A stretch of 33,484 nt of DNA from Dechloromonas sp. Lineage in GTDB: Bacteria; Pseudomonadota; Gammaproteobacteria; Burkholderiales; Rhodocyclaceae. Made by a program: the position numbers and the translations under genes. Position 1 is the first letter of the stretch. Every line of letters starts with the position of its first letter. Shown piece by piece: positions 13,149-20,950 of the stretch. Location of the stretch: NCBI GenBank assembly GCA_016790815.1, contig JAEUOG010000066.1:1-33484 (forward strand), read 5' to 3'. The notes below the pieces were generated by a model, which worked only from the letters and a program-made list of their open reading frames with translations, had not been told where the DNA came from and made no database searches.

Positions 13149-15128
13149 CTACCAGAGCTGGCGGGTGTCCAGCCAGCTGACCTGGCCGGTTCGTCGCCTG
13201 ACCTCGCGCACCATGTGCGCGGTGCCGCCCGCCCCATCGCCGCCGCTGCCGTTCCAAAGGCAGATGAAGCGCACACGGCTCAGGCCCTGGGTCAGCGCGC
13301 TGTAAAGCAGCCACAGGTTGCAGCGTTCGAAGGCATTCATCTCGCACCCGTTGCGGTCGCGCGGCAGGGGGCCGAGCTCGTCGGGCATGATGCGTGGCGG
13401 CAGCGTGAGTTTGTCGCGCAGGGCCAGGTAGCGCTGGCGCCAGCCTTCGCCGTTGGCCGAGGGCAGGATGGAGGCTTCGATGAAATCGGGCTCTTCGAGC
13501 GGCAGCAGCATCTGGAAGGGCACGCCGCGGGCCAGGCAGGCTTCGGCGAAGAGGATGTCGCCGCCCGCTGCACCCTGGGCGAAAGCGAGGTCGTCCGGCC
13601 CGGCGCCAAGACTGTCGAGCAATTCGCCGATGCGGGCGGCGGCGATGTGCTCCTTGTCGGCCGGAAAGCGGGGTTCCGGCCGGGTCGGGCTGTCGATCAT
13701 GTGACCGGAAAAAAGAAAGACCTTGTCCGGCTGGCGGTGGCTGGTCGGCGGCTTGATGCGCCGCATGGCGCGTTCGAGCGTGCCGAGGGCCATCTTCACG
13801 TTGTCCGGGCGAAAACCGAGGACGGCAAGCAGGGCGAGGTGCTTGTAGGTGGCCTGGAGGGCCAGCCAGTCGTTGTCGGCGTGGGCGATGGCCTCCCGAA
13901 AGGCGGCGCCGACGGTAGCTGGGTCCTTGTCGATGATGGCCAGCGCACCGAGGTTGGCCAGCGCCCAGAAACGGCAGTCGTCATGGCGCTCGCACGACGC
14001 CGCCCAGGCAACGCCGCCGGCCATGATGGCGGCCTCCCGCTCGTAGCGCGAGTCTCCGGTAAGTTCGCGATAGAGGTGCATCATCATGACCGCGTTGATG
14101 CCTGACAGGTAATGGCCGGGGCTGCTGCGGAAAGCCCGGCTGTAGCTCAGGATGGTGTCACGCAGCAGGGCGTCTTCGTAGGCGGCATCCTGGCGCATCT
14201 GCTCGGGTGTGTGCCCCTGAATCCGCCAGGCACTGACCCACTCTTCCTTGTAGAGTCGGCCGAGCAGTTCCCAGGCTTCGGTGTCGTCCTCGTCGTTTTC
14301 GATGAGTTTCTTGAACGCGGCCCGCGCTTCGTCGATGCGGCCAAGGTGCTGCAGGCAAACGCCGCGCTGGCGGGCCGCTTCGTCGTTGCCTGGGGCAAAC
14401 TCCAGGGCCAGTTCGCACTGTTCCAGCGCGAAGTTGAAATGCCGCATGCGGCGCAGCGCCTCGCCGGCCTTGAGGTGGGCTTCGACGCGCAGGGGTGTGG
14501 CCGGTGCCTCGTCGGCAAGGACCAGGATGTCCTCCGGCCGGTTGGCGTTGCGCGCGACTTCGATGCGCGTGGCCCATTCGTCGTGGTTTTCCCAGTATTC
14601 GAGCGTGTTGCCAACGCGCAGGCGCCGCCAGTCCGGTTCTTCAAGGTTGGGCAGCAGGCTGTACACCGGGCTGGTCTTGCGGCCGCGCCAGGCGTTTAGC
14701 GTGTTCTTGGCCATGCTGGCCAGTGCAGCGATGTCGTCGGCCAGGGCATTCGGGTCGGGGGCGCCATCGTGCAGGTGGTAGGTCAGCTTGCGGTCGGTGT
14801 AGGTGTCGAATGGCTGTGCGGCCCGCGGTCCCTGGATGAGGATGACGCCGCGCGAGCGCAAGGCATGGCGGACTCCGAGTTCGTACCAGACATTCGGATT
14901 GTCCAGCGTCAGGTCGGCGACCACGAGGTCGGCCATCAGCAGTTCCTGGAACATGTCGGCACGGATGTCGCCGGCACCTTGTTCTTCGTCAGCCCGCAGG
15001 ACTTCCAGTCCGGCGCTTTCCAGCACCGGACGGATCAGTTCGGCATAGACCCGGTCGAAATCGACCGGGCGGCCGTCATCGGCGGCTTTGATGCCGAAAG
15101 GCATGGCGACGAAGACATGCAGATTCAT
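13149..15128 (-). CDS. TIR/deoxyribosyltransferase-like, TPR-S and SLOG-like fusion protein
   Basis: A 659-residue soluble protein starting at ATG 15128, chosen because the N-terminal domain begins at once with MNLHVFVAMPFG; a longer in-frame reading reaches 15257, but it runs into the promoter. Residues 1-145 form a TIR/nucleoside-deoxyribosyltransferase-like fold with ADLVVADLTLDNPNVWYELG, whose Glu83 is in the catalytic position of that superfamily. Residues about 205-460 are tetratricopeptide-like and contain ILSYSRAFRSSPGHYLSGIN, typical of the TPR-S (TRAFs-binding/DUF4071) domain. Residues about 465-659 form a Rossmann-like domain with FLFSGHMID and FAQGAAGGDILFAEACLARG, matching SLOG-type nucleotide-binding domains. 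It is the promoter-proximal gene, which suits a sensor or signal-producing role. The ligand is not known. Confidence 0.72.
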   Translation of the reverse strand: MNLHVFVAMPFGIKAADDGRPVDFDRVYAELIRPVLESAGLEVLRADEEQGAGDIRADMFQELLMADLVVADLTLDNPNVWYELGVRHALRSRGVILIQGPRAAQPFDTYTDRKLTYHLHDGAPDPNALADDIAALASMAKNTLNAWRGRKTSPVYSLLPNLEEPDWRRLRVGNTLEYWENHDEWATRIEVARNANRPEDILVLADEAPATPLRVEAHLKAGEALRRMRHFNFALEQCELALEFAPGNDEAARQRGVCLQHLGRIDEARAAFKKLIENDEDDTEAWELLGRLYKEEWVSAWRIQGHTPEQMRQDAAYEDALLRDTILSYSRAFRSSPGHYLSGINAVMMMHLYRELTGDSRYEREAAIMAGGVAWAASCERHDDCRFWALANLGALAIIDKDPATVGAAFREAIAHADNDWLALQATYKHLALLAVLGFRPDNVKMALGTLERAMRRIKPPTSHRQPDKVFLFSGHMIDSPTRPEPRFPADKEHIAAARIGELLDSLGAGPDDLAFAQGAAGGDILFAEACLARGVPFQMLLPLEEPDFIEASILPSANGEGWRQRYLALRDKLTLPPRIMPDELGPLPRDRNGCEMNAFERCNLWLLYSALTQGLSRVRFICLWNGSGGDGAGGTAHMVREVRRRTGQVSWLDTRQLW

Positions 15129-15227
15129 GGGCGCCTCTCTGTTGACCTGCTGACAGCCGACACCCGCTACGACTTTTTGGTTCATTGCTGGCGGGCGGGT
15201 TGCGGAATCTTTTTCGGATGCAGAACG

Positions 15228-15247
15228 GACTTGCCTGCATGCAAGTC
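15228..15247. promoter_or_regulatory. Inverted repeat at the start site of the five-gene operon
   Basis: GACTTGC-CTGCAT-GCAAGTC is a perfect 7-bp inverted repeat that would span about +2 to +22 of the transcript from the promoter at 15256-15284. It could be a repressor operator or an early RNA hairpin. No regulator gene is adjacent. Confidence 0.4.
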
Positions 15248-15255
15248 GTTGAATC

Positions 15256-15284
15256 ATCTTAGACCGATGATCGTGTCATGCCAA
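15256..15284 (-). promoter_or_regulatory. Sigma70-type promoter of the conflict-like operon
   Basis: On the minus strand TTGGCA (15279-15284) and TAAGAT (15256-15261) are separated by exactly 17 bp, a good match to the -35 and -10 consensus. The start site would be near 15249, giving a leader of about 120 bases before the ATG at 15128. Confidence 0.55.
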
Positions 15285-15319
15285 GCATCTTCGGCGCTGG
15301 AACGCGAGGCGGAGTTGCA

Positions 15320-15350
15320 CGGTCGACAGGAAAAATGGTCGAAATCCGAC
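15320..15350 (+). repeat. Dispersed CGGTCRAC-A5 motif, copy D
   Basis: Reads CGGTCGACAGGAAAAATGGT and then CGAAATCCGAC, in the intergenic region between the conflict-like operon and the bicupin gene. Confidence 0.45.
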
Positions 15351-15435
15351 GCTGCCCCGGCTTGGGCATGACGTCCGTTCGAACGATTCCTGGCGACCAC
15401 GGTCGATTCATGTTGATGCAACAACCAATTCGAAC

Positions 15436-16137
15436 ATGATGAACGCACTCGCCGCACCAAGCCAACTCAACGATGATTTCGATCAACGCATCGTGGCGCA
15501 TGCCGCCGATGCGCGTTGGTATCCCTCGCCGCGCCCGGGTGTCGAGCGGCGCATGCTCGACCGGGTCGCGGCCGAAACGGGCCGGGCCACGAGCATCGTG
15601 CGTTACCTGCCGGGCGCGGAATTCAGCCAGCATCGGCACGACGGGGGCGAGGAGATTCTGGTTCTGGAAGGCGTCTTTTCCGATGAGCATGGCGACTACC
15701 CGGCCGGCAGCTATCTGCGCAACCCGCCCGGCAGCAGTCATCGCCCGTATTCGACGCTCGGCTGCACGCTGTTTGTCAAACTATGGCAGTTCTCGGCCGG
15801 CGACACGGAAGCGGTACGCATCGACACCCGCCATACCCCATGGCGTCGCGGCCTGGTGCCCGGGCTGAACGTCATGCCGCTGCATGACTTCGATGGCATC
15901 GGCACGGCGCTCGTGAGCTGGGCGCCGCACACGGTTTTCTCGCCCCACGTGCATCCCGGTGGTGAAGAAATCCTGGTTCTCGAAGGCGTCTTTCGCGACG
16001 AGGACGGCGAGTATCCTGCCGGCACCTGGCTGCGGAACCCACGCTGGAGTCGCCACGCCCCGTTCACGGGGGAAGAGGGCGCGCTGATCTATGTGAAGGT
16101 TGGCCATCTCGGCGCCAGCCTGCTGATGCCGGCGTAA
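15436..16137 (+). CDS. Duplicated ChrR-type cupin protein (bicupin)
   Basis: A 233-residue protein with two tandem cupin domains like the C-terminal domain of the anti-sigma factor ChrR. The first carries FSQHRHDGGEEILVLEGVF and the second FSPHVHPGGEEILVLEGVF. Each has the HxHxGGEE metal-binding set and a trailing His (SSHRP and SRHAP), so both sites look competent for Zn or Fe. The HxxxCxxxC anti-sigma domain of ChrR is absent, so it is a stand-alone sensor or enzyme rather than an anti-sigma factor. ATG codons occur at 15436 and 15439. No sigma-factor gene is adjacent. Reactive-oxygen or singlet-oxygen sensing is the family theme; the function here is unknown. Confidence 0.8.
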   Translation: MMNALAAPSQLNDDFDQRIVAHAADARWYPSPRPGVERRMLDRVAAETGRATSIVRYLPGAEFSQHRHDGGEEILVLEGVFSDEHGDYPAGSYLRNPPGSSHRPYSTLGCTLFVKLWQFSAGDTEAVRIDTRHTPWRRGLVPGLNVMPLHDFDGIGTALVSWAPHTVFSPHVHPGGEEILVLEGVFRDEDGEYPAGTWLRNPRWSRHAPFTGEEGALIYVKVGHLGASLLMPA

Positions 16138-16161
16138 TTCGGCGGGGAACAGCGTCTGCTG

Positions 16162-16194
16162 CGGTCGACCGGGAAAAACGGGCAAAAATGAAGT
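16162..16194 (+). repeat. Dispersed CGGTCRAC-A5 motif, copy E
   Basis: Reads CGGTCGACCGGGAAAAACGG and then GCAAAAATGAAG, just after the bicupin stop and about 70 bp before the next start. Confidence 0.45.
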
Positions 16195-16263
16195 GATGGC
16201 GCGGCAAGCTGCCTGACCTACAATCTTGCAGAGCGAATAACCCGAACTTGTCGCGGAGTTAGC

Positions 16264-17316
16264 ATGGGCGCAAAGATCAATCTGGCCACTGTCAGCCTGC
16301 TGTCTTTTTTATGTCTGGTCATCAGCGGCAAAGTCCTGGCCACGGCCGATGGCCCGGATTTCTATCGCGTGCAGGGCGTCGCGAGCGATGCGGCCCTCCT
16401 TGTTCATGCCGAGCCCCGTCTCGATGCCCTCGTTATTGCGCGCTTGCCAGCCAATGCGGCCTGCCTGCGCAACCTCGGGTGCCAGGGTGGCCTGAGTCTC
16501 GAAGCCTTTAACAGTCTTTCCGAAAGCGAACGGCAGCGCCAAATGGCCGCGAATCCGCGCTGGTGCCGGATCAACCATCAAGGCCATACCGGGTGGGTGG
16601 AGGGGCGTTTTCTGGCCGAGGCCGGCTGTGCCGATGTCAGCGAGCAGGACAGGCGCGTCGTGCCGCTGAATCTGTCTGCGGGCAGGGTGACAATCAAGGA
16701 GCGACTCCGTGGTCGTGAATTTGTCGACTATCTGTTGCCGGGAATGGCGGGGCAGACGCTGAGCGTTGTGCTGACACCGTCGAACCGACAGAACTACTTC
16801 AACCTCAATCCGCCGGGTTCGCAGTGGTCGATGTTTGTCGGCTCCCTGTCCGGAAACAGTTTCAAGCGCCTGCTGCCGGTTGACGGCATTTATGCGGTGC
16901 GCGTGTATCTGATGCGCGCTGCCGGGCGACGCGGCGAAGCCAGTCGCTTCACGATGAATGTCAGCCTGAGTGGCGAGCCGCTGGCAGCAAGACCGTCGCA
17001 CATCGATGCGCTCATTCCGGGGACGCCATACCATGCGTCTGCATCCATCGTCTGCGCCGAGGGCGCCGGAGCGCCCCGCCTGAGTTGCGAGTCCTTCGTC
17101 ATCCGTCGCGGGTTCGATGGCGCCGCAACGCTGGAAGTCCGCTGGCCGGGAAATGGCACGAGCTGGATTCGCCGCATCCTGTTTGTCAAAGGATTGCCCG
17201 TCTCGTCGGACTCAGCCGAGCCGCTCAGTCATGTGCGACAAGGCGACACAACGCAGGTTTGGCTGGGCGATCGGGAGATATTCGAGGTGCCCGATGCGCT
17301 CATCGTCGGCGGTTGA
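16264..17316 (+). CDS. Exported protein with SH3-like domain and beta-rich C-terminus
   Basis: A 350-residue protein with a signal peptide (hydrophobic VSLLSFLCLVISGKVLATA, cleavage near residue 27). Residues about 32-125 look like a bacterial SH3-type domain: YRVQGVASDAALLVHAEP, RLPANAACLRNLGC, WCRINHQGHTGWVEGRFLAEAG. The rest contains RVTIKERLRGREFVDYLL and YAVRVYLMRAAGRRGE, a jelly-roll-like pattern also seen in periplasmic binding or lysozyme-inhibitor domains (PliG/PliI-like), a tentative match. It would sit in the periplasm or be envelope associated. CGGAG lies before the ATG. It is followed at about 90 bp by the lipoprotein hydrolase. Function unknown. Confidence 0.65.
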   Translation: MGAKINLATVSLLSFLCLVISGKVLATADGPDFYRVQGVASDAALLVHAEPRLDALVIARLPANAACLRNLGCQGGLSLEAFNSLSESERQRQMAANPRWCRINHQGHTGWVEGRFLAEAGCADVSEQDRRVVPLNLSAGRVTIKERLRGREFVDYLLPGMAGQTLSVVLTPSNRQNYFNLNPPGSQWSMFVGSLSGNSFKRLLPVDGIYAVRVYLMRAAGRRGEASRFTMNVSLSGEPLAARPSHIDALIPGTPYHASASIVCAEGAGAPRLSCESFVIRRGFDGAATLEVRWPGNGTSWIRRILFVKGLPVSSDSAEPLSHVRQGDTTQVWLGDREIFEVPDALIVGG

Positions 17317-17409
17317 TCGCTCGGTCCGAGTGGCTTACGGGCCCGGTAGGGGCGAGCAGGATCGTGGAGTGTCAGGTTAAGGTAGTTCTCACAGTTTGAG
17401 GGTTTGATC

Positions 17410-18690
17410 ATGTCCGGGGTGTCGTTGATTGCATTTGCTCGCACGGGTGCCTGGCTCGTCCTGTTTTCCGGGCTCGCGCTACTGTCTGGATGCGGAAATT
17501 TCGGCCGTTTGGCTGCGGATATCATTGAGACTCAGGAAAGGCTCCGGGTGGTTTCCGGACAGCTTGACGCGCCGGCTTGCAAGGATTGCGAGGTCATCGT
17601 CGTGGTCATGGGCGATGAGCAAGGCCATGAAATACACAATTACCGGGTCTTCGAGCGTCCCGGAAAGTTCCGGCTTGCCGCCTTGCATGATTCGCGGTTT
17701 TTGGTCGCTTTTCAGGACCTGAATCGGGATTTCGCCTATCAGTCGAACGAGCCTGCCGTTTGGTTTGACCTGTCCGGAAGCCAGATCAAACGCGGTGATG
17801 TGGCTGATGTCGTACTTTCCCTGGGCGGACCTTCGGCACGCCCGTTGCCTGCCGCCCTGGAAAGACTGTTCGACTTGCGGGGCAACTCTCTCGGCAAAAT
17901 CGATGTGCAATTGGGCAAAGTGGTTTCGCTGGATGATGAACGCTTCGGTCGTGAATCGGCGTCCATGAGCATGTGGGAACCCATCGGCTTCATGAAAGCC
18001 GGTCGTGCCGGGATTTTCTTCCTCGAGCCTTATGACCCGGCGAAAACGCCCGTGCTATTTGTCCATGGGATCAACGGCACGGGGCGAAACTTTGCGTCGA
18101 TGATCGAGCATCTTGACCGCCAGCGCTTTCAGCCCTGGGTTCTCAATTATCCGAGCGGGATGGACTTGCGTGCACTTGGCGACGGACTCGTCGGCTTGCT
18201 GGCTGAACTGCGACACCGCTACGGTTTCAGCAGGATGCACTTTGTCGCGCACAGCATGGGTGGCCTGATGGTCCGCGAATATCTGGCGGAATGTGTGCGT
18301 ACGAAAAGCTGCGACTACGCGGGTAACTTCGTTTCCATCTCCAGCCCTTATGGCGGCGTCGCCAACATGGACCTCTGGCTCGATTTTGCGCGGGTCGTCA
18401 TGCCGGCCTGGCGCAATCTCGTGGCCGATGGACCCTTCCTGAAAAATCTTTTTGCACTGCCGCTGCCCAGCGGGGTGCGTCACACCATGCTGATCAGCTA
18501 TCGCAATACATCCAGTTTCAGTCGCGAAAGCGGTGATGGCGTCATCCTGCTCAAAAGTCAGTTCCGACTCGATGCACAGCGCCAGGCTGTGGCCATCCGG
18601 GGCTTCGACGAGGATCACGTCAGCATCCTGCAGAGCGCCGACGTTCATACGGAGGTAAATCTAGCGCTGCTTGCCAATGGCGGGCGATAG
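17410..18690 (+). CDS. Lipoprotein alpha/beta hydrolase (lipase-like)
   Basis: A 426-residue protein started at ATG 17410 (ribosome binding site GAGGG) rather than the TTG six bases earlier. The signal ends in a lipobox, LALLSGCG, so the protein should be a lipoprotein anchored by its Cys. Residues about 30-175 form a beta-rich N-terminal domain. The C-terminal hydrolase (about 215-420) begins TPVLFVHGINGTGRNF and has the nucleophile elbow VAHSMGGLMVREYL. GDGVILLKSQ and the His in FDEDHVSIL are plausible acid and base of the triad. It may act on lipids or esters in the periplasm. It belongs to the same broad fold as the hydrolase domains of the giant CHAT protein but is a separate plus-strand gene. 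A terminator follows. Confidence 0.82.
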   Translation: MSGVSLIAFARTGAWLVLFSGLALLSGCGNFGRLAADIIETQERLRVVSGQLDAPACKDCEVIVVVMGDEQGHEIHNYRVFERPGKFRLAALHDSRFLVAFQDLNRDFAYQSNEPAVWFDLSGSQIKRGDVADVVLSLGGPSARPLPAALERLFDLRGNSLGKIDVQLGKVVSLDDERFGRESASMSMWEPIGFMKAGRAGIFFLEPYDPAKTPVLFVHGINGTGRNFASMIEHLDRQRFQPWVLNYPSGMDLRALGDGLVGLLAELRHRYGFSRMHFVAHSMGGLMVREYLAECVRTKSCDYAGNFVSISSPYGGVANMDLWLDFARVVMPAWRNLVADGPFLKNLFALPLPSGVRHTMLISYRNTSSFSRESGDGVILLKSQFRLDAQRQAVAIRGFDEDHVSILQSADVHTEVNLALLANGGR

Positions 18691-18726
18691 CCAGCTTGTC
18701 GGAACAGGGAAGATAAAGTCACAAAT

Positions 18727-18758
18727 AAAAATGGGGAGCGCAAGGCTCCCCATTTTTT
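18727..18758. terminator. Bidirectional rho-independent terminator
   Basis: AAAAATGGGGAGC (18727-18739) pairs perfectly with GCTCCCCATTTTT (18745-18757) around a 5-base loop. The A-run and T-run on the two sides let it stop both the lipoprotein hydrolase transcript and sodB. Confidence 0.9.
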
Positions 18759-18798
18759 CGAGGTCATTTCTGCATTACATCGCAGAAAAGCGCCTGAA

Positions 18799-19383
18799 TC
18801 AGGCGAAGTTGGCTTCGGCGAACGACCAGTTAACGAGCGAAGCCAGGTAGGTTTCGACGAACTTCGGACGCATGTTGCGGTAGTCGATGTAGTAGGCGTG
18901 TTCCCAGACGTCAACGCAGAGGAGGGCCTTGTCGCCGGTGGTCAGCGGGGTGCCGGCGGCGCCCATGTTGACGATGTCGACGGAGCCGTCGGCCTTCTTG
19001 ACCAGCCAGGTCCAGCCGGAACCGAAGTTGCCGACAGCCGAGGTCTGGAAGGCGGCCTTGAAAGCATCCAGCGAACCCCACTTGGCGTCGATGGCAGCAG
19101 CCAGGGCGCCCTTCGGAGCGCCGCCGCCGTTCGGGGTCAGGCAGTTCCAGAAGAAGGTGTGGTTCCAGACCTGGGCTGCGTTGTTGTACACGCCGCCGGC
19201 CGGGGCCTTCTTGACGATGGCTTCGAGATCGAGGTTTTCGTACTCGGTGCCCTTGATCAGGTTGTTCAGGTTGGTGACATAGGCCTGATGGTGCTTGCTG
19301 TAGTGGTAGTCAAAGGTTTCGGCCGACATATGCGGGGCGAGGGCGTCTTTGGCAAACGGCAGGGCGGGCAGTTGGTGTTCCAT
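18799..19383 (-). CDS. sodB: Superoxide dismutase, iron type
   Basis: A 194-residue cytosolic enzyme that converts superoxide to oxygen and peroxide. Metal ligands are visible: His in [13 protein letters not shown], His in [12 protein letters not shown], and Asp/His in [13 protein letters not shown]. The Gln in AAQVWNH is the residue typical of iron enzymes, as opposed to GGHxNH of manganese forms, and the length fits SodB. GGAGAACATAA before the ATG fixes the start. It lies 43 bp after xseA in the same direction and shares the terminator with the convergent hydrolase gene. Confidence 0.95.
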   Translation of the reverse strand: MEHQLPALPFAKDALAPHMSAETFDYHYSKHHQAYVTNLNNLIKGTEYENLDLEAIVKKAPAGGVYNNAAQVWNHTFFWNCLTPNGGGAPKGALAAAIDAKWGSLDAFKAAFQTSAVGNFGSGWTWLVKKADGSVDIVNMGAAGTPLTTGDKALLCVDVWEHAYYIDYRNMRPKFVETYLASLVNWSFAEANFA

Positions 19384-19426
19384 TTATGTTCTCCGTTGGG
19401 GTTTGATGAGGGGTGAATCGAAAATT

Positions 19427-20779
19427 CTAGTCAGCTTCCGGCCTGGCGACAACCTGATTTACCGTGGCTTCAGCCGAACCGCTGGCGAAACGCAGTTCGA
19501 GCAGGTCGCCCGGGCTGAGTCGGGTGGCGTCGCGGATGGCACGGCCGTCGGCATCCATGGCTAATGTGTAGCCTCGCGACAGGACGGCGTGTGGGTCAAG
19601 CTGAGTCAGACTGCTGCCGAGCGAATTTAGTTTCCCTGAGTATTGAGAAATTGCCCACTGGGTCTGCCGGCTCAGCCGATATTGCAGGTGGGCGATGCCT
19701 TCGGCCAGCTTGGCCGGGCGCGGCCGGGCGCTGGCGTGGCGCAGGCCGAGGGACTGCAGGCGGACGGTGCAGTGTTCGGTTTTGCGACGCAGGGCGTGGT
19801 GCAGGCGGGTGCCGAGCGTATCGGTGTCGCGCTGGCGCTGGTGGATGCGTTCGGCTGGATGAACAAGGCGCGCGGCCAGCCAGTCGAGGCGTTGCAGCTG
19901 ATCGGAGAGCAGACGATCCATGCGCCGGCCGAGGTGGTTCTCAAGCTGGGTCAGGCGGTCGAGCAGCGCGTCGCGGTCGGGGCTGGCCAGTTCGGCGGCG
20001 GCGGTGGGCGTCGGGGCGCGCAGGTCGGCGGCGAAGTCGGCGATGGTGAAGTCGGTTTCATGGCCGACGCCGGAAATGACGGGAATGGCCGAGGCGTTGA
20101 TGGCGCGGGCGACGCTTTCTTCGTTGAAGGCCCAGAGGTCTTCGATGCTGCCGCCGCCACGACAGAGGATGATCGCATCGCAATCGCTGTTGGCTGCCAG
20201 GGCGATGGCTTCGGCGATCTTGGCGCCGGCGCCTTCGCCCTGGACCGGGGTGGGGAAGAGCGTGATGGCGACGTGCGGGGCGCGCCGGTGCAACGTGGTC
20301 AGGACGTCGCGCAGGGCGGCGGCCTGCGGGCTGGTGACGATGGCGAGGCGGCGCGGGAAGCTGGGCAGCGCTTTCTTACGGTCAACGGCAAAAATGCCCT
20401 CATTTTCAAGTTTGGCCTTGAGTTGCAGGAAGCGCTCGAAAAGGTCGCCCTGGCCGGCCCGGCGGATGGCTTCGACGTTGAGCTGAAATTCGCCGCGCGG
20501 TTCGTAGAAGGAAACCAGCACGCGGGCTTCGATCTTCTGGCCGTTTTCCAGCCGCCAGCCGAGTACCTGCGCCCGGCTCCGCCACATGACGCAGCGCACC
20601 TGGGCGCTGGCGTCCTTGAGCGAGAAATAAACGTGGCCGGAGGCGGCGTAGGTCAGGTTGGATATTTCGCCGCTGACCCAGGTTAATGGGAAGGCCGATT
20701 CAAGGCAGTCCCTGACCTGTCTATTCAGGCTGGATACGCTGAGAACGGAGTTACCGACAGGTTGAATGGTATGTTGCAT
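19427..20779 (-). CDS. xseA: Exodeoxyribonuclease VII large subunit
   Basis: A 450-residue protein close to the usual XseA length. With XseB it degrades single-stranded DNA in both directions and takes part in repair. The N-terminal OB-fold (about 20-105) is recognisable in TWVSGEISNLTYAASGHVYF and SLKDASAQVRCVMWR. The catalytic core follows, with LAIVTSPQAAALRDVL, ILCRGGGSIEDLWAFN and VISGVGHETDFTIADFAAD. The C-terminus is coiled. One dispersed motif copy lies inside it and encodes NEGIFAVDRKKALP, where relatives have a comparable but variable linker. The ATG start has only a weak ribosome binding site. Confidence 0.95.
   Translation of the reverse strand: MQHTIQPVGNSVLSVSSLNRQVRDCLESAFPLTWVSGEISNLTYAASGHVYFSLKDASAQVRCVMWRSRAQVLGWRLENGQKIEARVLVSFYEPRGEFQLNVEAIRRAGQGDLFERFLQLKAKLENEGIFAVDRKKALPSFPRRLAIVTSPQAAALRDVLTTLHRRAPHVAITLFPTPVQGEGAGAKIAEAIALAANSDCDAIILCRGGGSIEDLWAFNEESVARAINASAIPVISGVGHETDFTIADFAADLRAPTPTAAAELASPDRDALLDRLTQLENHLGRRMDRLLSDQLQRLDWLAARLVHPAERIHQRQRDTDTLGTRLHHALRRKTEHCTVRLQSLGLRHASARPRPAKLAEGIAHLQYRLSRQTQWAISQYSGKLNSLGSSLTQLDPHAVLSRGYTLAMDADGRAIRDATRLSPGDLLELRFASGSAEATVNQVVARPEAD
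20379..20410 (+). repeat. Dispersed CGGTCRAC-A5 motif, copy C
   Basis: Reads CGGTCAACGGCAAAAATGCC and then CTCATTTTCAAG, inside xseA on the opposite strand. It encodes NEGIFAVDR, as does the related copy in the CHAT gene (FAVDR). Confidence 0.5.
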
Positions 20780-20950
20780 ATGTCTGATTGTAACCGGTGG
20801 CTTTGTTTTCCCGTCAGTCGTTGACAGGGTTGTGTTTTGTTAAGTGTTTGATTTTTAATGATGTAAATAATATGCCTTGTTTTTTGGCAGAGTATGAAAA
20901 ATCCTTTGCTGAGTGGGGGTTAGCGCAACTGATGACACTTCACCCACAGA

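Larger units (their letters stand above)
15129..15435. other. Divergent intergenic region
   Basis: This gap of about 300 bp separates the minus-strand five-gene operon from the plus-strand bicupin gene. Besides the promoter and inverted repeat it holds one copy of the dispersed motif (15320-15350) and two TTCGAAC words at about 15376 and 15429. The second abuts the bicupin start. No gene is seen in it. Confidence 0.5.

Noticed and set aside
12289-14105. Plus-strand open frames of 283 and 322 codons opposite the caspase-like and TIR/TPR-S genes
   Set aside because: Antisense shadows: the minus-strand frames carry the recognisable catalytic and TPR-S motifs.
20821-20849. TTGACA at 20821 as -35 box for exbB
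   Set aside because: No acceptable -10 hexamer lies 16-18 bp downstream, and the site is over 200 bp from the start codon.
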